Source: an uncultured beta proteobacterium (lineage in GTDB: Bacteria; Pseudomonadota; Gammaproteobacteria; Burkholderiales; Burkholderiaceae). Taken from it: 14,881 nt of DNA. Within the stretch, counting starts at the first letter, position 1, and the number at the start of each line of letters is the position of its first letter. Location of the stretch: positions 1 through 14,881 of the forward strand of contig CAIMPQ010000054.1 in NCBI GenBank assembly GCA_903843315.1, read 5' to 3'. Below are positions 1 through 7,154 of the stretch, in pieces. A program made the translations under genes and the position numbers. The notes below the pieces were generated by a model that had not been told where the DNA came from, ran no database searches, and saw only the letters and a program-made list of their open reading frames with translations.

Positions 1-249
1 AATATCACATCCTGGCACAAATCGCCTAAATTCTGGGAAAGCCTTATATTCCAGATCCTTGCCGACTGAAAATGCTTTATCTCCAGCGCCAGTCAATACG
101 GCAACACGGTCATTGCTTTGGTTAAATTTGCGCCATGCGTTTGCTAGACCAACTTCAACTTCCTCGTTAATTGCATTTAAGCGCTCAGGGCGATTAATAG
201 TGATGAGGGCGATATGATTATTTGATTCATAGGTAACTGCTTGTGACAT
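1..249 (-). CDS. Enoyl-CoA hydratase/isomerase family protein, N-terminal part (runs off the left edge)
   Basis: Only the first 83 codons are present. The start is the ATG at 249, with a good ribosome site (AGGACGG) just upstream that overlaps the stop of the preceding ligase gene. The translation opens with the crotonase N-terminal pattern: a beta strand ending ITINRPERLNAIN (about residues 16-28), then AVLTGAGDKAFSVGKDL (about 50-66), where the G-D-K-A-F-S-x-G segment forms part of the CoA oxyanion pocket. Crotonases hydrate or isomerise acyl-CoA thioesters. The catalytic glutamates lie beyond the window edge, so the exact reaction cannot be told. It is the third gene of a minus-strand operon after a Bug receptor and an acyl-CoA synthetase, 11 bases from the ligase stop. 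That suggests it acts on the CoA ester made by that ligase. Confidence 0.9.
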   Translation of the reverse strand, partial: MSQAVTYESNNHIALITINRPERLNAINEEVEVGLANAWRKFNQSNDRVAVLTGAGDKAFSVGKDLEYKAFPEFRRFVPGCDI

Positions 250-260
250 TTTTATCCGTC

Positions 261-1781
261 CTATTGGGGAAATTGATCAATTAACTTGGACTTTAGCACC
301 TTCCCATTTGCGGCTAAAGGTAGGCTTTCCAAAAAAATTATTTTGCTTGGTCTTTTATATGGCGAAAGCAGCATACTTAGATGGGAGGAAATATCATCGG
401 CATTCAATAAACAGTCCTTATCTCGCTCAATAAAAGCCCATACTTCTTCATTTCCCGAAATAGCGTGGCCTAGTACGGCGGCATGGAGCACATGCGGATG
501 GCTCAGCAAGGCAGACTCCACTTCAAGCGGATAAATTTTAAATCCAGAACGAATAATCACATCCTTTGTCCTGCCAACAATGTATATCCTGCCATCAGTA
601 TTGATATATCCCAGATCTTGAGTATTGAACCAACCATCTTTATCTACCACTTCATTGGTTAATTTAGGATTTTTAAAGTAGCCACTCATCAGATTTGGGC
701 CTTTTGCCCAAAGCTCCCCAACTTCATCGGCATCACAGAGCGCTCCATCAGAGTTCCTAAATTGGATTTGAACGCCTGGAAGCGGTAACCCAACAGAATC
801 ATCTAAAACTACATCCCCAAACCTTGTCCAAGAAATGGATGGGATTTCTGTAAGCCCGTAACCATTTTGCAAATCACATTGAAAAATACTTTTCACGTCT
901 TTTTTTAAATTTTCATCAATTGGCGCGCCACCAGATCCTAAAAACCTCAAGGAATTGAAGCCAGTCAATTGGTGGCTGCGAATGTATTCAACCAATTTTG
1001 CAAACATGGTGGGCGCACCCTGCAAGACCGTTATTTGATTTTTTGTAACTAGTTCCAAACATTTTTCTGGAGAGAATTTGGGCAGAAAATACACAGTAGC
1101 ACCAGAGTAAAGCGTCCCTAAAAAAACAGATGCCAAACCCATCACATGTGAAATTGGCAATATTGCCAATACCTGATCATCTGGCTTTATTTCTCGAAGT
1201 TGTTGCATCATCCTAGCGATAAAGAGCAAATTAGAATGGGTCAGCATGACACCTTTTGGAGTACCGGTAGTTCCAGTGGTGTAAATGATTGCAAAAACAT
1301 TGGCCTCCATAGGATAAGGGTCGCAACCATTCCCTTTAATAAACCCATAATCACCAAATAACGATGAATGCCTAATAGATGCCTTAAAAAAGTTTGAGTG
1401 CCCAACACAATCCAAAGAACTATCATGAAAATAAAATTGGGCAACTGGTTCAGAATGGTGAATAATTTGTTGGATTTCTGGCGAGACCCGTCGAGCATTT
1501 TCTAATACCACGTGCAAACGCATGCGAGCAGCCGCTAATAAAAATACAGCGAAACCAATACTATTCTCACCAACTGCTAAGACTAGATCGCCACTCTTGC
1601 ACCCCAATTCTTTTAATTCGGACTGAGCGCGCACAAGGGCATTTTCTAGTTCATGAAAGCTTAAGGCCTTTCCCCCATCACAAATAGCGCCACTATTAGG
1701 TCGTATTTGAGCCCAGTGAGCGATCTCATTGCTAATGTTCTCCGCTACAGAAATAGAATTCTGACGATCCAACAAAATCAA
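261..1781 (-). CDS. Class I adenylate-forming acyl-CoA synthetase (AMP-dependent ligase)
   Basis: A full-length ANL-superfamily enzyme of about 506 residues that would activate a carboxylic acid to its CoA thioester via an acyl-adenylate. Motifs in order: the phosphate loop YTTGTTGTPKGV (about 167-178), the adenine-binding NGYGLTE (about 307-313), the ribose-binding aspartate in FNTQDLGYI (about 390), the hinge GRTKDVIIRSG (about 404-414), and the C-terminal catalytic lysine in LAANGKV (about 495). No signal peptide is present, so it is cytoplasmic. The start is a TTG whose bases overlap the stop of the upstream receptor gene (TTGA), which suggests translational coupling. No clear ribosome site is seen, so a start a few codons in is possible. 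It sits between a solute receptor and an enoyl-CoA hydratase. The substrate (fatty, aromatic or other acid) cannot be read from the sequence. Confidence 0.92.
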   Translation of the reverse strand: MILLDRQNSISVAENISNEIAHWAQIRPNSGAICDGGKALSFHELENALVRAQSELKELGCKSGDLVLAVGENSIGFAVFLLAAARMRLHVVLENARRVSPEIQQIIHHSEPVAQFYFHDSSLDCVGHSNFFKASIRHSSLFGDYGFIKGNGCDPYPMEANVFAIIYTTGTTGTPKGVMLTHSNLLFIARMMQQLREIKPDDQVLAILPISHVMGLASVFLGTLYSGATVYFLPKFSPEKCLELVTKNQITVLQGAPTMFAKLVEYIRSHQLTGFNSLRFLGSGGAPIDENLKKDVKSIFQCDLQNGYGLTEIPSISWTRFGDVVLDDSVGLPLPGVQIQFRNSDGALCDADEVGELWAKGPNLMSGYFKNPKLTNEVVDKDGWFNTQDLGYINTDGRIYIVGRTKDVIIRSGFKIYPLEVESALLSHPHVLHAAVLGHAISGNEEVWAFIERDKDCLLNADDISSHLSMLLSPYKRPSKIIFLESLPLAANGKVLKSKLIDQFPQ

Positions 1782-2752
1782 TCGACAGAAACATTTAAGG
1801 GCTTAATGACTATCTCCCATTTCTTGAGCTCTAAATTGATGTACCTAGCGAACTCCTTAGGGGAAGTGCCAACGGGTACAGCACCAAGACTTTCTAGCTT
1901 CTTAATTACCTCTGGCTGCTTTAGTGTGGCTTGAATCTTGGAGGCAAGATCATTCACAATCTCCTTTGATGTGCCTGCTGGAGCAAAAACTCCGTACCAA
2001 GAGGTGACGTCAAAGTTTGGAATATATTCTGATACAGCAGGAATATTAGGGACAAAAATTGAGCGTGTCGGAGTTGTAACGGCTAACCCCATAACCCTTC
2101 CGTCCTTTATAAATGGCAAGGCTTCATTTGCAACTGCAAACGTAACTTCTCCAGCCATTGCGCTTTGCAATGCGGCCGACCCGCCTTTATAAGGTACATT
2201 GGTAATACTCACTCCTGCCATTGCTTTAATCATCTCGCACGTTAAATAAGTACTTGTGCCAACACCGGTTGTGGCACAAGTCACTTTCTCGGGATTTGAT
2301 TTAGCATAAATTAGCAGATCCCTGAAGGTCTTGATTTCTGATTTGTCTCCAACAACAATATAATTTGGCACATTGATGATCTGTGAAACTGGAATTAGAT
2401 CATTTGTAATATCGTACAAAGGTTTTTTATAGAAAAAGTGATTGAGCACGTTTGAGATGCTACCAACTAAAAACGTGTAACCATCAGGCTTTGCTCGTGC
2501 TACGAGTTGCGAGCCAATCATGCTGCCAGCGCCAGGCCTATTCTCAACAATGATTTGCTTGCCTATACTGGAGGAAACATTTGTAGCGATGAGTCTTGCC
2601 ACTGTGTCTGTATTACCAGCCGGCGGGAATGGGACTATAAACGTCACGTCCCTGTCAGGCCATGCGGCATAGCTAGATATTGCAAAAGATAAAACTAGTA
2701 GGCATAGTAAATAAGCCTTGGCGTGATGAAAAAATTTCAATTTAACCTCCAT
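1778..2752 (-). CDS. Tripartite tricarboxylate transporter (Bug/TctC) substrate-binding receptor
   Basis: A periplasmic solute receptor of the Bug family, which is strongly expanded in Burkholderiales and binds carboxylates. After a signal peptide (about residues 1-30, hydrophobic core AYLLCLLVLSFAISSYAA) comes the typical opening WPDRDVTFIVPFPPAGNTDT with a VENRPGAGSMIG block (about 75-86) and the later SITNVPYKGG block. Length (324) is normal. No membrane components (TctA/TctB) are nearby, so it would depend on transporters encoded elsewhere, as is usual for this family. First gene of the operon with the ligase and enoyl-CoA hydratase, so it probably delivers the acid they process. Two starts compete. 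The ATG at 2752 has GGTGA a few bases upstream. A TTG at 2740 has a strong GGAGG five bases upstream and gives the neater signal peptide start M-K-F-F-H-H. Confidence 0.93.
   Translation of the reverse strand: MEVKLKFFHHAKAYLLCLLVLSFAISSYAAWPDRDVTFIVPFPPAGNTDTVARLIATNVSSSIGKQIIVENRPGAGSMIGSQLVARAKPDGYTFLVGSISNVLNHFFYKKPLYDITNDLIPVSQIINVPNYIVVGDKSEIKTFRDLLIYAKSNPEKVTCATTGVGTSTYLTCEMIKAMAGVSITNVPYKGGSAALQSAMAGEVTFAVANEALPFIKDGRVMGLAVTTPTRSIFVPNIPAVSEYIPNFDVTSWYGVFAPAGTSKEIVNDLASKIQATLKQPEVIKKLESLGAVPVGTSPKEFARYINLELKKWEIVIKPLNVSVD
2746..2750 (-). promoter_or_regulatory. Strong Shine-Dalgarno GGAGG inside the 5' end of the Bug gene
   Basis: On the minus strand GGAGG is followed by five bases and then TTG (2740-2738), which would encode the start of a 320-residue receptor. 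It overlaps the ATG at 2752, so this site decides between the two possible starts. I favour it as functional, but the ATG start also has a partial ribosome site. Confidence 0.5.
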
Positions 2753-2836
2753 ATAAACTCACCGACAGACTAATTGGTTTGCAACAACAAGTGTTAAATG
2801 TTAATTTTTCATGGTTAACAGATTTTATATTTAGAA

Positions 2837-2866
2837 TATACAGCCTAGCTTACCTTTATTTGTCAA
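2837..2866 (-). promoter_or_regulatory. Candidate promoter of the Bug-ligase-hydratase operon
   Basis: Read on the minus strand, a perfect TTGACA (2866-2861) is followed after 18 bases by TGTATA (2842-2837), overlapping a better -10-like TATATT at a longer spacing. It points towards the receptor gene about 90 bases downstream. The -35 box is good but the -10 is weak. Confidence 0.35.
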
Positions 2867-2871
2867 AAAAC

Positions 2872-2901
2872 AAAACCCCCACCATTTCTGATGAGGGTTT
2901 T
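2872..2901 (-). terminator. Intrinsic terminator downstream of the alpha/beta hydrolase and tRNA remnant A
   Basis: A 12-bp stem (two G-U pairs when read on the minus strand) with a six-base loop AGAAAT, followed on the minus strand by TTTT-G-TTTTTT. It ends transcription coming from the hydrolase gene and insulates the Bug operon. On the plus strand it is also followed by T-rich sequence, so it may work in both directions. The same hairpin recurs in degenerate form at 6017 and 3935. Confidence 0.75.
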
Positions 2902-2909
2902 CTTTTCTA

Positions 2910-2950
2910 GTGGGTCCACCGGGACTTGAGCCTGGGGCTTGCCAGGAGTC
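2910..2950 (-). repeat. tRNA 3'-end remnant A
   Basis: On the minus strand this reads as a T-arm (CCAGG, loop CTCAAGT, CCCGG) followed by an acceptor-like end TGGACCCAC. The latter differs at one base from the TGGGCCCAC of the intact tRNA at 13898-13974. No 5' half of a tRNA is present. The remnant begins at the stop codon of the alpha/beta hydrolase and is followed by a terminator. I read it as a decayed boundary stub left by integration at tRNA-Ile2. The T-arm fold is clear; the parentage is inference. Confidence 0.5.
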
Positions 2951-3848
2951 ATTTCGGACTGCTTGCCTTCAAAAATCCCTTGTATAAGTCGGCAACCTCA
3001 ATCGGCTTCTCAATCATGATGAGGTGAGATGCCCCAGTCAAAGTTGATGAAATGGCATTAGGATATTTTTTATCCAATTTGGGCTTTCCCGATGCGCTGA
3101 AGATTCCATCATCTTGACCCCAAATAATGAATGTGGGCTTTCTTAAATTTGAGATGGAATCCAAAACCGCAATATCCAAATTCACGATATTCCAAACTTG
3201 TTGATAGTGTCGATTGTTGACAGAGAATTCCTTCACCGCAGCTTCTTTAATTGAATTATCAATTACCGGCGGCTTGGAGAATAACAAACCCATTTCTAAA
3301 TTAAATTGATCTACAGTAATCGGTATGAATGGATTAATTCCTTGATATATTGCTGCTTTGACTTGCGGACTCCAACCAACAATACCCAGTGGAGGGCCAA
3401 TGAAGGCTAAGGTATTAACTTCTTTGGGGTATTGCTGTGCCAGTAAAGCGGCAATTGTGCCACCCATAGAATTACCAGCAATATTGAACTTTTTTAGACC
3501 TAACTTTTGAGTGAATTGATGAATGAGATTCACCTCACTTGAAAGTTGATAGTTCGCAATAACAAAACCAACACTCTGCCCATAGCCTGGCAAATCGGGC
3601 GCATAAACTAGATATCCACCTTTGGATAACTCACAAGCAAAATCTGACCATTGTTCTTTTTGAGCAAATAAACCATGTAATAAGAGAACCGGTTTTCCAG
3701 ACCCAACTGATAAATACTTAATTGCTCCTTCATCTAAAGCAATCGATCCAGAAATAAGCTGACATTTTGGATTGACTACCTCGGCACTACAAAATGCACT
3801 AAGAAATAAAAGCGAAGTGAGAAGGGCTTTGAGGAAGTTTGAGCGCAT
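2949..3848 (-). CDS. Exported alpha/beta hydrolase
   Basis: A 299-residue alpha/beta-fold hydrolase. An N-terminal signal peptide (MRSNFLKALLTSLLFLSAFC, cleavage likely after the SA at 21-22) places it in the periplasm or outside. Fold motifs: oxyanion-hole VLLLHGLF (about 54-61), nucleophile elbow GNSMGG with Ser127, acid WGQDDG (Asp246 or Asp247) and the base in GASHLIMIEKP (His275). The triad is complete, so it is probably an active esterase or lipase-like enzyme; the substrate is unknown. The open frame continues upstream to an ATG at 3947, but that extension translates the hairpin of terminator B. I therefore chose the ATG at 3848, where the signal peptide begins. No strong ribosome site is visible there. 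It stands alone between tRNA remnants A and B, and its 3' end touches remnant A. Confidence 0.9.
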   Translation of the reverse strand: MRSNFLKALLTSLLFLSAFCSAEVVNPKCQLISGSIALDEGAIKYLSVGSGKPVLLLHGLFAQKEQWSDFACELSKGGYLVYAPDLPGYGQSVGFVIANYQLSSEVNLIHQFTQKLGLKKFNIAGNSMGGTIAALLAQQYPKEVNTLAFIGPPLGIVGWSPQVKAAIYQGINPFIPITVDQFNLEMGLLFSKPPVIDNSIKEAAVKEFSVNNRHYQQVWNIVNLDIAVLDSISNLRKPTFIIWGQDDGIFSASGKPKLDKKYPNAISSTLTGASHLIMIEKPIEVADLYKGFLKASSPK

Positions 3849-3927
3849 GAGATGAATGGAGTCTGTTAATTCTTCCCAGTCTAGAGGACCAAACAATTTA
3901 TGTCCATGACGACACAAGTAGAACGTT

Positions 3928-3962
3928 AAAAATAAAACCCTGGCCATAGCTGATGAGGGTTT
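3928..3962 (-). terminator. Hairpin terminator following tRNA remnant B
   Basis: Arms AAACCCT and AGGGTTT flank a 14-base centre. On the minus strand it is followed by TTTTATTTTT. The stem bases and the CCCTCATCAG part of the arm resemble the terminator at 2872-2901, so the two probably descend from one source. It lies upstream of the alpha/beta hydrolase and separates it from anything transcribed from the right. Confidence 0.55.
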
Positions 3963-3969
3963 GCTCTAC

Positions 3970-4007
3970 TGGTACGGCCCCAGGCCTTGAACCTGGGTGC
4001 TGGAGTC
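3970..4007 (-). repeat. tRNA 3'-end remnant B
   Basis: On the minus strand it reads CCCAGG-TTCAAGG-CCTGG, a perfectly paired T-stem with a seven-base loop, then GGCCGTACCA, an acceptor-like end finishing in CCA. There is no matching 5' half nearby. The rest of the gap between the hydrolase start and the next gene (4008-4176) shows no coding sequence or recognisable RNA; it is the leader of the plus-strand receptor gene. Like remnant A it is followed by a hairpin of the CCCTCATCAG type. Confidence 0.5.
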
Positions 4008-4176
4008 TAGTGTATTTAGCGATCCACTTAAAATGCTGATATGTGGACTAATAAACAATACTATTCAGAGTCACGTAACATTGTCTAACTAGCCTGGGAT
4101 TGGAGTGCAGTTGAATTGAGAAGAGTGATCGCCGTTTCGGCTTGCTCATACCTAAAATAACTATTACAGGGAGAAA

Positions 4177-5151
4177 ATGATGTTCAAAATTTTACAACTT
4201 AGCGTACTTAGCTTCTTGTTTTCCATAATTCAAAATGGTAATGCCCAGTCTTGGCCGGCAGGCCCCGTCAAAGTAATCGTTCCTTATGCCGCAGGAGGGG
4301 GTGTAGATCCTGTAGCTAGATTAGTTTCTCAAAAACTTTCTGAAATCTGGAAACAAGCTGTTGTGGTTGAAAATAAAGCAGGAGGTAGCGGAACTATTGG
4401 TGCGAATTTTGTTGCCAAAGCACCTGCCGATGGTTTAACGATCCTGATGTCAGCGACAGCAGAGGTGGTTATTAATCAGCATTTTATGCAAAAGATGTCC
4501 TATAACCCAGATATAGATCTTAAGCCGGTGACCCTCTTAGTAAAACTTCCATTTGTTTTGGTTACCAATCCTTCTAAGCCCTATAACAATGCAAGTGAGT
4601 TGATTGCTTACGCCAAAAACAAACCTGACACTGTAACTTATGCATCCTCCGGTCCTGGGACTCCCCAGCATTTGGCCGCAGTGATGCTCGAGCAACAAGC
4701 TCAAATCAAATTAGTCCATATTCCATACAAGGGAGTAGCCCCATCAGTATCAGATTTACTGGCAGGCCATGTCGATATTGGCTTTGCTGGTCTTCCTACT
4801 GCTCTACCTCATATTAAGTCGGGCGCTTTAAAAGCTCTAGGGCTCTCATCAAAAACTATTTCTACAGCAGCACCTAACATTCCCCCTTTAGCAAAAACTC
4901 CGCAATTAGAAAATTTTGACCTTACCCAATGGTTTGGGGTCTATGTTCCGAGTGGGACTCCAAATTTGATTGCACAAAAAATTCAAGAAGATATTACGGC
5001 TGTATTAAAAATGCCTGATGTAAAAGACACCCTAGAAAAACAAGGTGCCCAACCCGGAAATATGAACATGACTGAATTTCAAGCCTTCTCAAGAGGTGAA
5101 AGTAAGAAATTCAGTGATATCGTAAAGAGCGCAAAGATAGAACAAAATTAG
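4177..5151 (+). CDS. Tripartite tricarboxylate transporter (Bug/TctC) substrate-binding receptor
   Basis: A second periplasmic Bug receptor, clearly distinct from the one at 1778-2752. A signal peptide (about residues 1-23, ending GNAQS) is followed by WPAGPVKVIVPYAAGGGVDP, VVENKAGGSGTIGANFVAK (about 63-81), LVHIPYKGVAPSV and the C-terminal QWFGVYVPSGTP segment, all typical of the family. Length (324) is normal. It binds a small organic acid or similar ligand for a tripartite carrier; no TctA/TctB or enzyme genes adjoin it, so the ligand cannot be guessed. Two ATGs stand in tandem. The second (4180) is better spaced (six bases) from the AGGGAG ribosome site at 4168-4173, so the protein probably has 323 residues. 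It is a single-gene unit between tRNA remnants B and C, with a terminator immediately after the stop. Confidence 0.93.
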   Translation: MMFKILQLSVLSFLFSIIQNGNAQSWPAGPVKVIVPYAAGGGVDPVARLVSQKLSEIWKQAVVVENKAGGSGTIGANFVAKAPADGLTILMSATAEVVINQHFMQKMSYNPDIDLKPVTLLVKLPFVLVTNPSKPYNNASELIAYAKNKPDTVTYASSGPGTPQHLAAVMLEQQAQIKLVHIPYKGVAPSVSDLLAGHVDIGFAGLPTALPHIKSGALKALGLSSKTISTAAPNIPPLAKTPQLENFDLTQWFGVYVPSGTPNLIAQKIQEDITAVLKMPDVKDTLEKQGAQPGNMNMTEFQAFSRGESKKFSDIVKSAKIEQN

Positions 5152-5185
5152 ATAAAAATATCAGTCAGAAACTTGGTATTTTTAT
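5152..5185 (+). terminator. AT-rich hairpin terminator after the Bug receptor
   Basis: Starting one base after the stop codon, ATAAAAATA pairs perfectly with TATTTTTAT (5177-5185) around a 16-base centre and is followed by TTC. The stem is entirely A-T, so it is a modest terminator. On the minus strand it lies just downstream of tRNA remnant C, the position where the other remnants also carry a hairpin. Confidence 0.5.
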
Positions 5186-5188
5186 TTC

Positions 5189-5221
5189 TGGTGTGCCACG
5201 AGAACCTGGGACCAAAGGATT
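5189..5221 (-). repeat. tRNA-Ile2 3'-half remnant C
   Basis: On the minus strand it starts with AATCCTTTGGTC, identical to the anticodon-stem 3' strand plus variable loop of the intact tRNA-Ile2 at 13898-13974. It continues as CCAGGTTC and ends CACACCA. Positions 5203-5222 match remnant D (6071-6090) exactly over 20 bases. The 5' half is absent. The remaining gap up to the DsbA gene (5222-5355) has no coding sequence that I can recognise. Confidence 0.65.
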
Positions 5222-5355
5222 GGGGGCAGATATCCAAAATAAACGCTCTTTCACTCTTTGGCCTTCAAAGTTAAAAAGTGTTGGAGCAATGACCTAAACA
5301 CCTCGTTGCTCAAAAGTACCTCTTGGAATTGACAGGCTTCTGTAAAATAAAGCTC

Positions 5356-6012
5356 ATGAAACCAACCATTAAAATTGACTATGTATCTGATATAGCTTGC
5401 CCATGGTGTGCTGTAGGCCTAGGCAATCTCAATCAGGCGATTGCCCAGTTAAGCGACAAAGCGAATTTTGAAGTGCACTTTCATCCTTTCGAACTCAATC
5501 CTAATATGCCTTTGGGTGGTCAAGACGCGATTGAACATCTCACTGAAAAGTATGGCTTAACTATAGAGCAGGTCAAAGCTAATCAGGCTAATATTCGGCT
5601 CAAAGCCTCAGAGGCGGGATTTGAGTTTCATCCGGAGGGTCGTAAAAGGGTTTACAACACATTTGATGCTCACCGTCTTTTGCATTGGGCCGGACAGGAG
5701 TTTGGACTGGAGAAACAAGCTACTCTCAAAAAAGAATTACTAAACACCTACTTTTGCTTAGCGGTTAATTTAGATGATCAGAAAAATCTACTAGATGCAG
5801 TGTCTCGCTCTGGTCTAGATAAGGATATAGCTCAACAGGTGCTGACGAGCAATCAATTTACTAAAGAAGTTCGTGAGGCAGAGACTTCTTATATCAATGC
5901 AGGTATAAATTCAGTGCCATCCATCATTCTGAACGATCAATATCTTTTGCAAGGGGCCCAGCCTCCCGACTCATTCATAAATGCATTTGAACAGTTAATC
6001 CAAAAGAGTTAA
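5356..6012 (+). CDS. DsbA-family thiol oxidoreductase, FrnE-like (cytoplasmic)
   Basis: A 218-residue thioredoxin-fold protein of the DsbA/FrnE branch. The opening MKPTIKIDYVSDIACPWCAVG carries the active CPWC at Cys15-Cys18. A helical insertion follows, and the cis-proline loop NSVPSII (Pro188) closes the redox site. The C-terminal LQGAQPPDSFINAFEQL is typical of FrnE. No signal peptide is present, so it should act in the cytoplasm, where FrnE relatives handle disulfides or glutathione-linked reactions, often in oxidative stress. I chose the ATG at 5356 because the family starts there; an ATG at 5323 in the same frame would add 11 residues without homology. A TAAAAT box at 5343-5348 sits so close to this ATG that the mRNA could be nearly leaderless (weak). 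It is a single gene between remnants C and D, convergent with cioB. Confidence 0.92.
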   Translation: MKPTIKIDYVSDIACPWCAVGLGNLNQAIAQLSDKANFEVHFHPFELNPNMPLGGQDAIEHLTEKYGLTIEQVKANQANIRLKASEAGFEFHPEGRKRVYNTFDAHRLLHWAGQEFGLEKQATLKKELLNTYFCLAVNLDDQKNLLDAVSRSGLDKDIAQQVLTSNQFTKEVREAETSYINAGINSVPSIILNDQYLLQGAQPPDSFINAFEQLIQKS

Positions 6013-6013
6013 A

Positions 6014-6040
6014 GACAAACCCCCACCATTTCTGCGAGGG
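6014..6040 (-). terminator. Hairpin terminator following tRNA remnant D
   Basis: The 18 bases at 6017-6034 are identical to 2873-2890 in the terminator of remnant A. Here the opposite arm has drifted (GCGAGGG), leaving a shorter stem. It lies between the convergent DsbA and cioB genes and could serve either. On the minus strand the trailing sequence GTTTGTC is poor in T, so its efficiency is doubtful. Confidence 0.45.
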
Positions 6041-6053
6041 CTTACTTTTCTCG

Positions 6054-6089
6054 TGCGTCAGTAGAACTTAAACCTGGGACCAAAGGATT
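6054..6089 (-). repeat. tRNA-Ile2 3'-half remnant D
   Basis: The minus strand reads AATCCTTTGGTCCCAGGTT, the same as remnant C, then AAGTTCTACTGACGCACGAG, where the T-arm has lost its pairing. It lies just beyond the 3' end of cioB and is followed by a hairpin shared with remnant A. No 5' tRNA half is visible. Confidence 0.6.
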
Positions 6090-6134
6090 GTGTGAAAGAT
6101 CCGGATTGAGTCTGATAAACAGTAGGTTGAGGCA

Positions 6135-7151
6135 CTAATAGTAAGTAAGTGGAGTGGCCTTACCCTTGAAAATCCGATATGAAAAAAGTGTATACCCAAG
6201 AATTGTGGGTAGCACTACTATTGCACCCCAAAAAATAACCCATAGGGATTCAGTGGCAGCAGCAGCTTGCCACAAAGTCATTTTTCCAATGATGACATAA
6301 GGAAAAATACTATAGGCAATACCAAAAAATGCTAGCCAAAAAATGGCAACGACACAGGCAAATGGTAACCACTCTCGCTTACTAGATCCTTTCTCAATTG
6401 CCCCAATAAATTGATTAGCAAGAAAAAATAAAATTGCGGTGGCGAGCGGAATTGGAGAGAGCCAAAAAATTTCTGGCCAAGAAAACCATTTATGCATGAT
6501 TTCAGGACTGAAGTATGGAGTGGCAACAGAGACTAATGCGACTCCAAAACCTGTAAGCCATAAACTTGTTTTAGCCCATCTAAATGATTGCTGCTGAAGA
6601 GACCCTTCAGTCTTCAAGATTAACCAGGTAGACCCCAAGAGAATGTATCCTGCCGGCAATGAAACCCCGACTAGCAGTGAAAATATCCAGCCTAGAAGAC
6701 CAGAATCAAATCCTACAATCAAACGACCGATCATAATCCCCTGAAAGACTGAAGCAATCAGGCTGCCGATATAAAACAATGCATTCCAAAGCGGCTTTTG
6801 CTCAATATTGACCTTGACCCGGAAGTCAAATGAGACTCCACGCAAAATTAATCCAATCAACATTGCTGCTACAGGTAAGTAAAGCTCCGTCAGTATTACC
6901 CCGTGAGCCAAGGGAAATGCAACGAGTAATAGGCCAACACCCAAAACTATCCACGTTTCATTGGCATCCCAAAAGGGGCCAATCGATGCAATCATCATGT
7001 CTTTATCTTGATCTGATGCCTGGTTAAGTAGCATCCCAATTCCTAAATCAAAGCCATCGAGCACCACATAAGACAACATTGCAATGCCCATGGCCACAAA
7101 GAAAAAGAGTGGGAGCCAGACTGATGCCTGGGTGAGGTCGATTGACGTCAT
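6135..7151 (-). CDS. cioB: Cytochrome bd-type quinol oxidase subunit II (CioB/CydB)
   Basis: A strongly hydrophobic 338-residue protein with about nine membrane segments and the CydB signatures SYVVLDGFDLGIGML (about 27-41), DANETWIVLGVGLLLVAFP (about 62-80) and RGVSFDFRVK (about 104-113). It is subunit II of the cytoplasmic-membrane quinol oxidase, which pairs with subunit I to reduce oxygen to water with electrons from quinol. Its ATG follows the stop of the upstream subunit I gene after only three bases, with no separate strong ribosome site, so translation is probably coupled. I use the Cio name because its partner has a short Q-loop. No small CydX-like gene follows; the next 120 bases hold tRNA remnant D. 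Confidence 0.95.
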   Translation of the reverse strand: MTSIDLTQASVWLPLFFFVAMGIAMLSYVVLDGFDLGIGMLLNQASDQDKDMMIASIGPFWDANETWIVLGVGLLLVAFPLAHGVILTELYLPVAAMLIGLILRGVSFDFRVKVNIEQKPLWNALFYIGSLIASVFQGIMIGRLIVGFDSGLLGWIFSLLVGVSLPAGYILLGSTWLILKTEGSLQQQSFRWAKTSLWLTGFGVALVSVATPYFSPEIMHKWFSWPEIFWLSPIPLATAILFFLANQFIGAIEKGSSKREWLPFACVVAIFWLAFFGIAYSIFPYVIIGKMTLWQAAAATESLWVIFWGAIVVLPTILGYTLFSYRIFKGKATPLTYY

Positions 7152-7154
7152 AAC

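Noticed and set aside
3849..3947. Longer N-terminus of the alpha/beta hydrolase starting at 3947
   Set aside because: The extra 33 residues translate the hairpin of terminator B and its flank, and they would bury the signal peptide.
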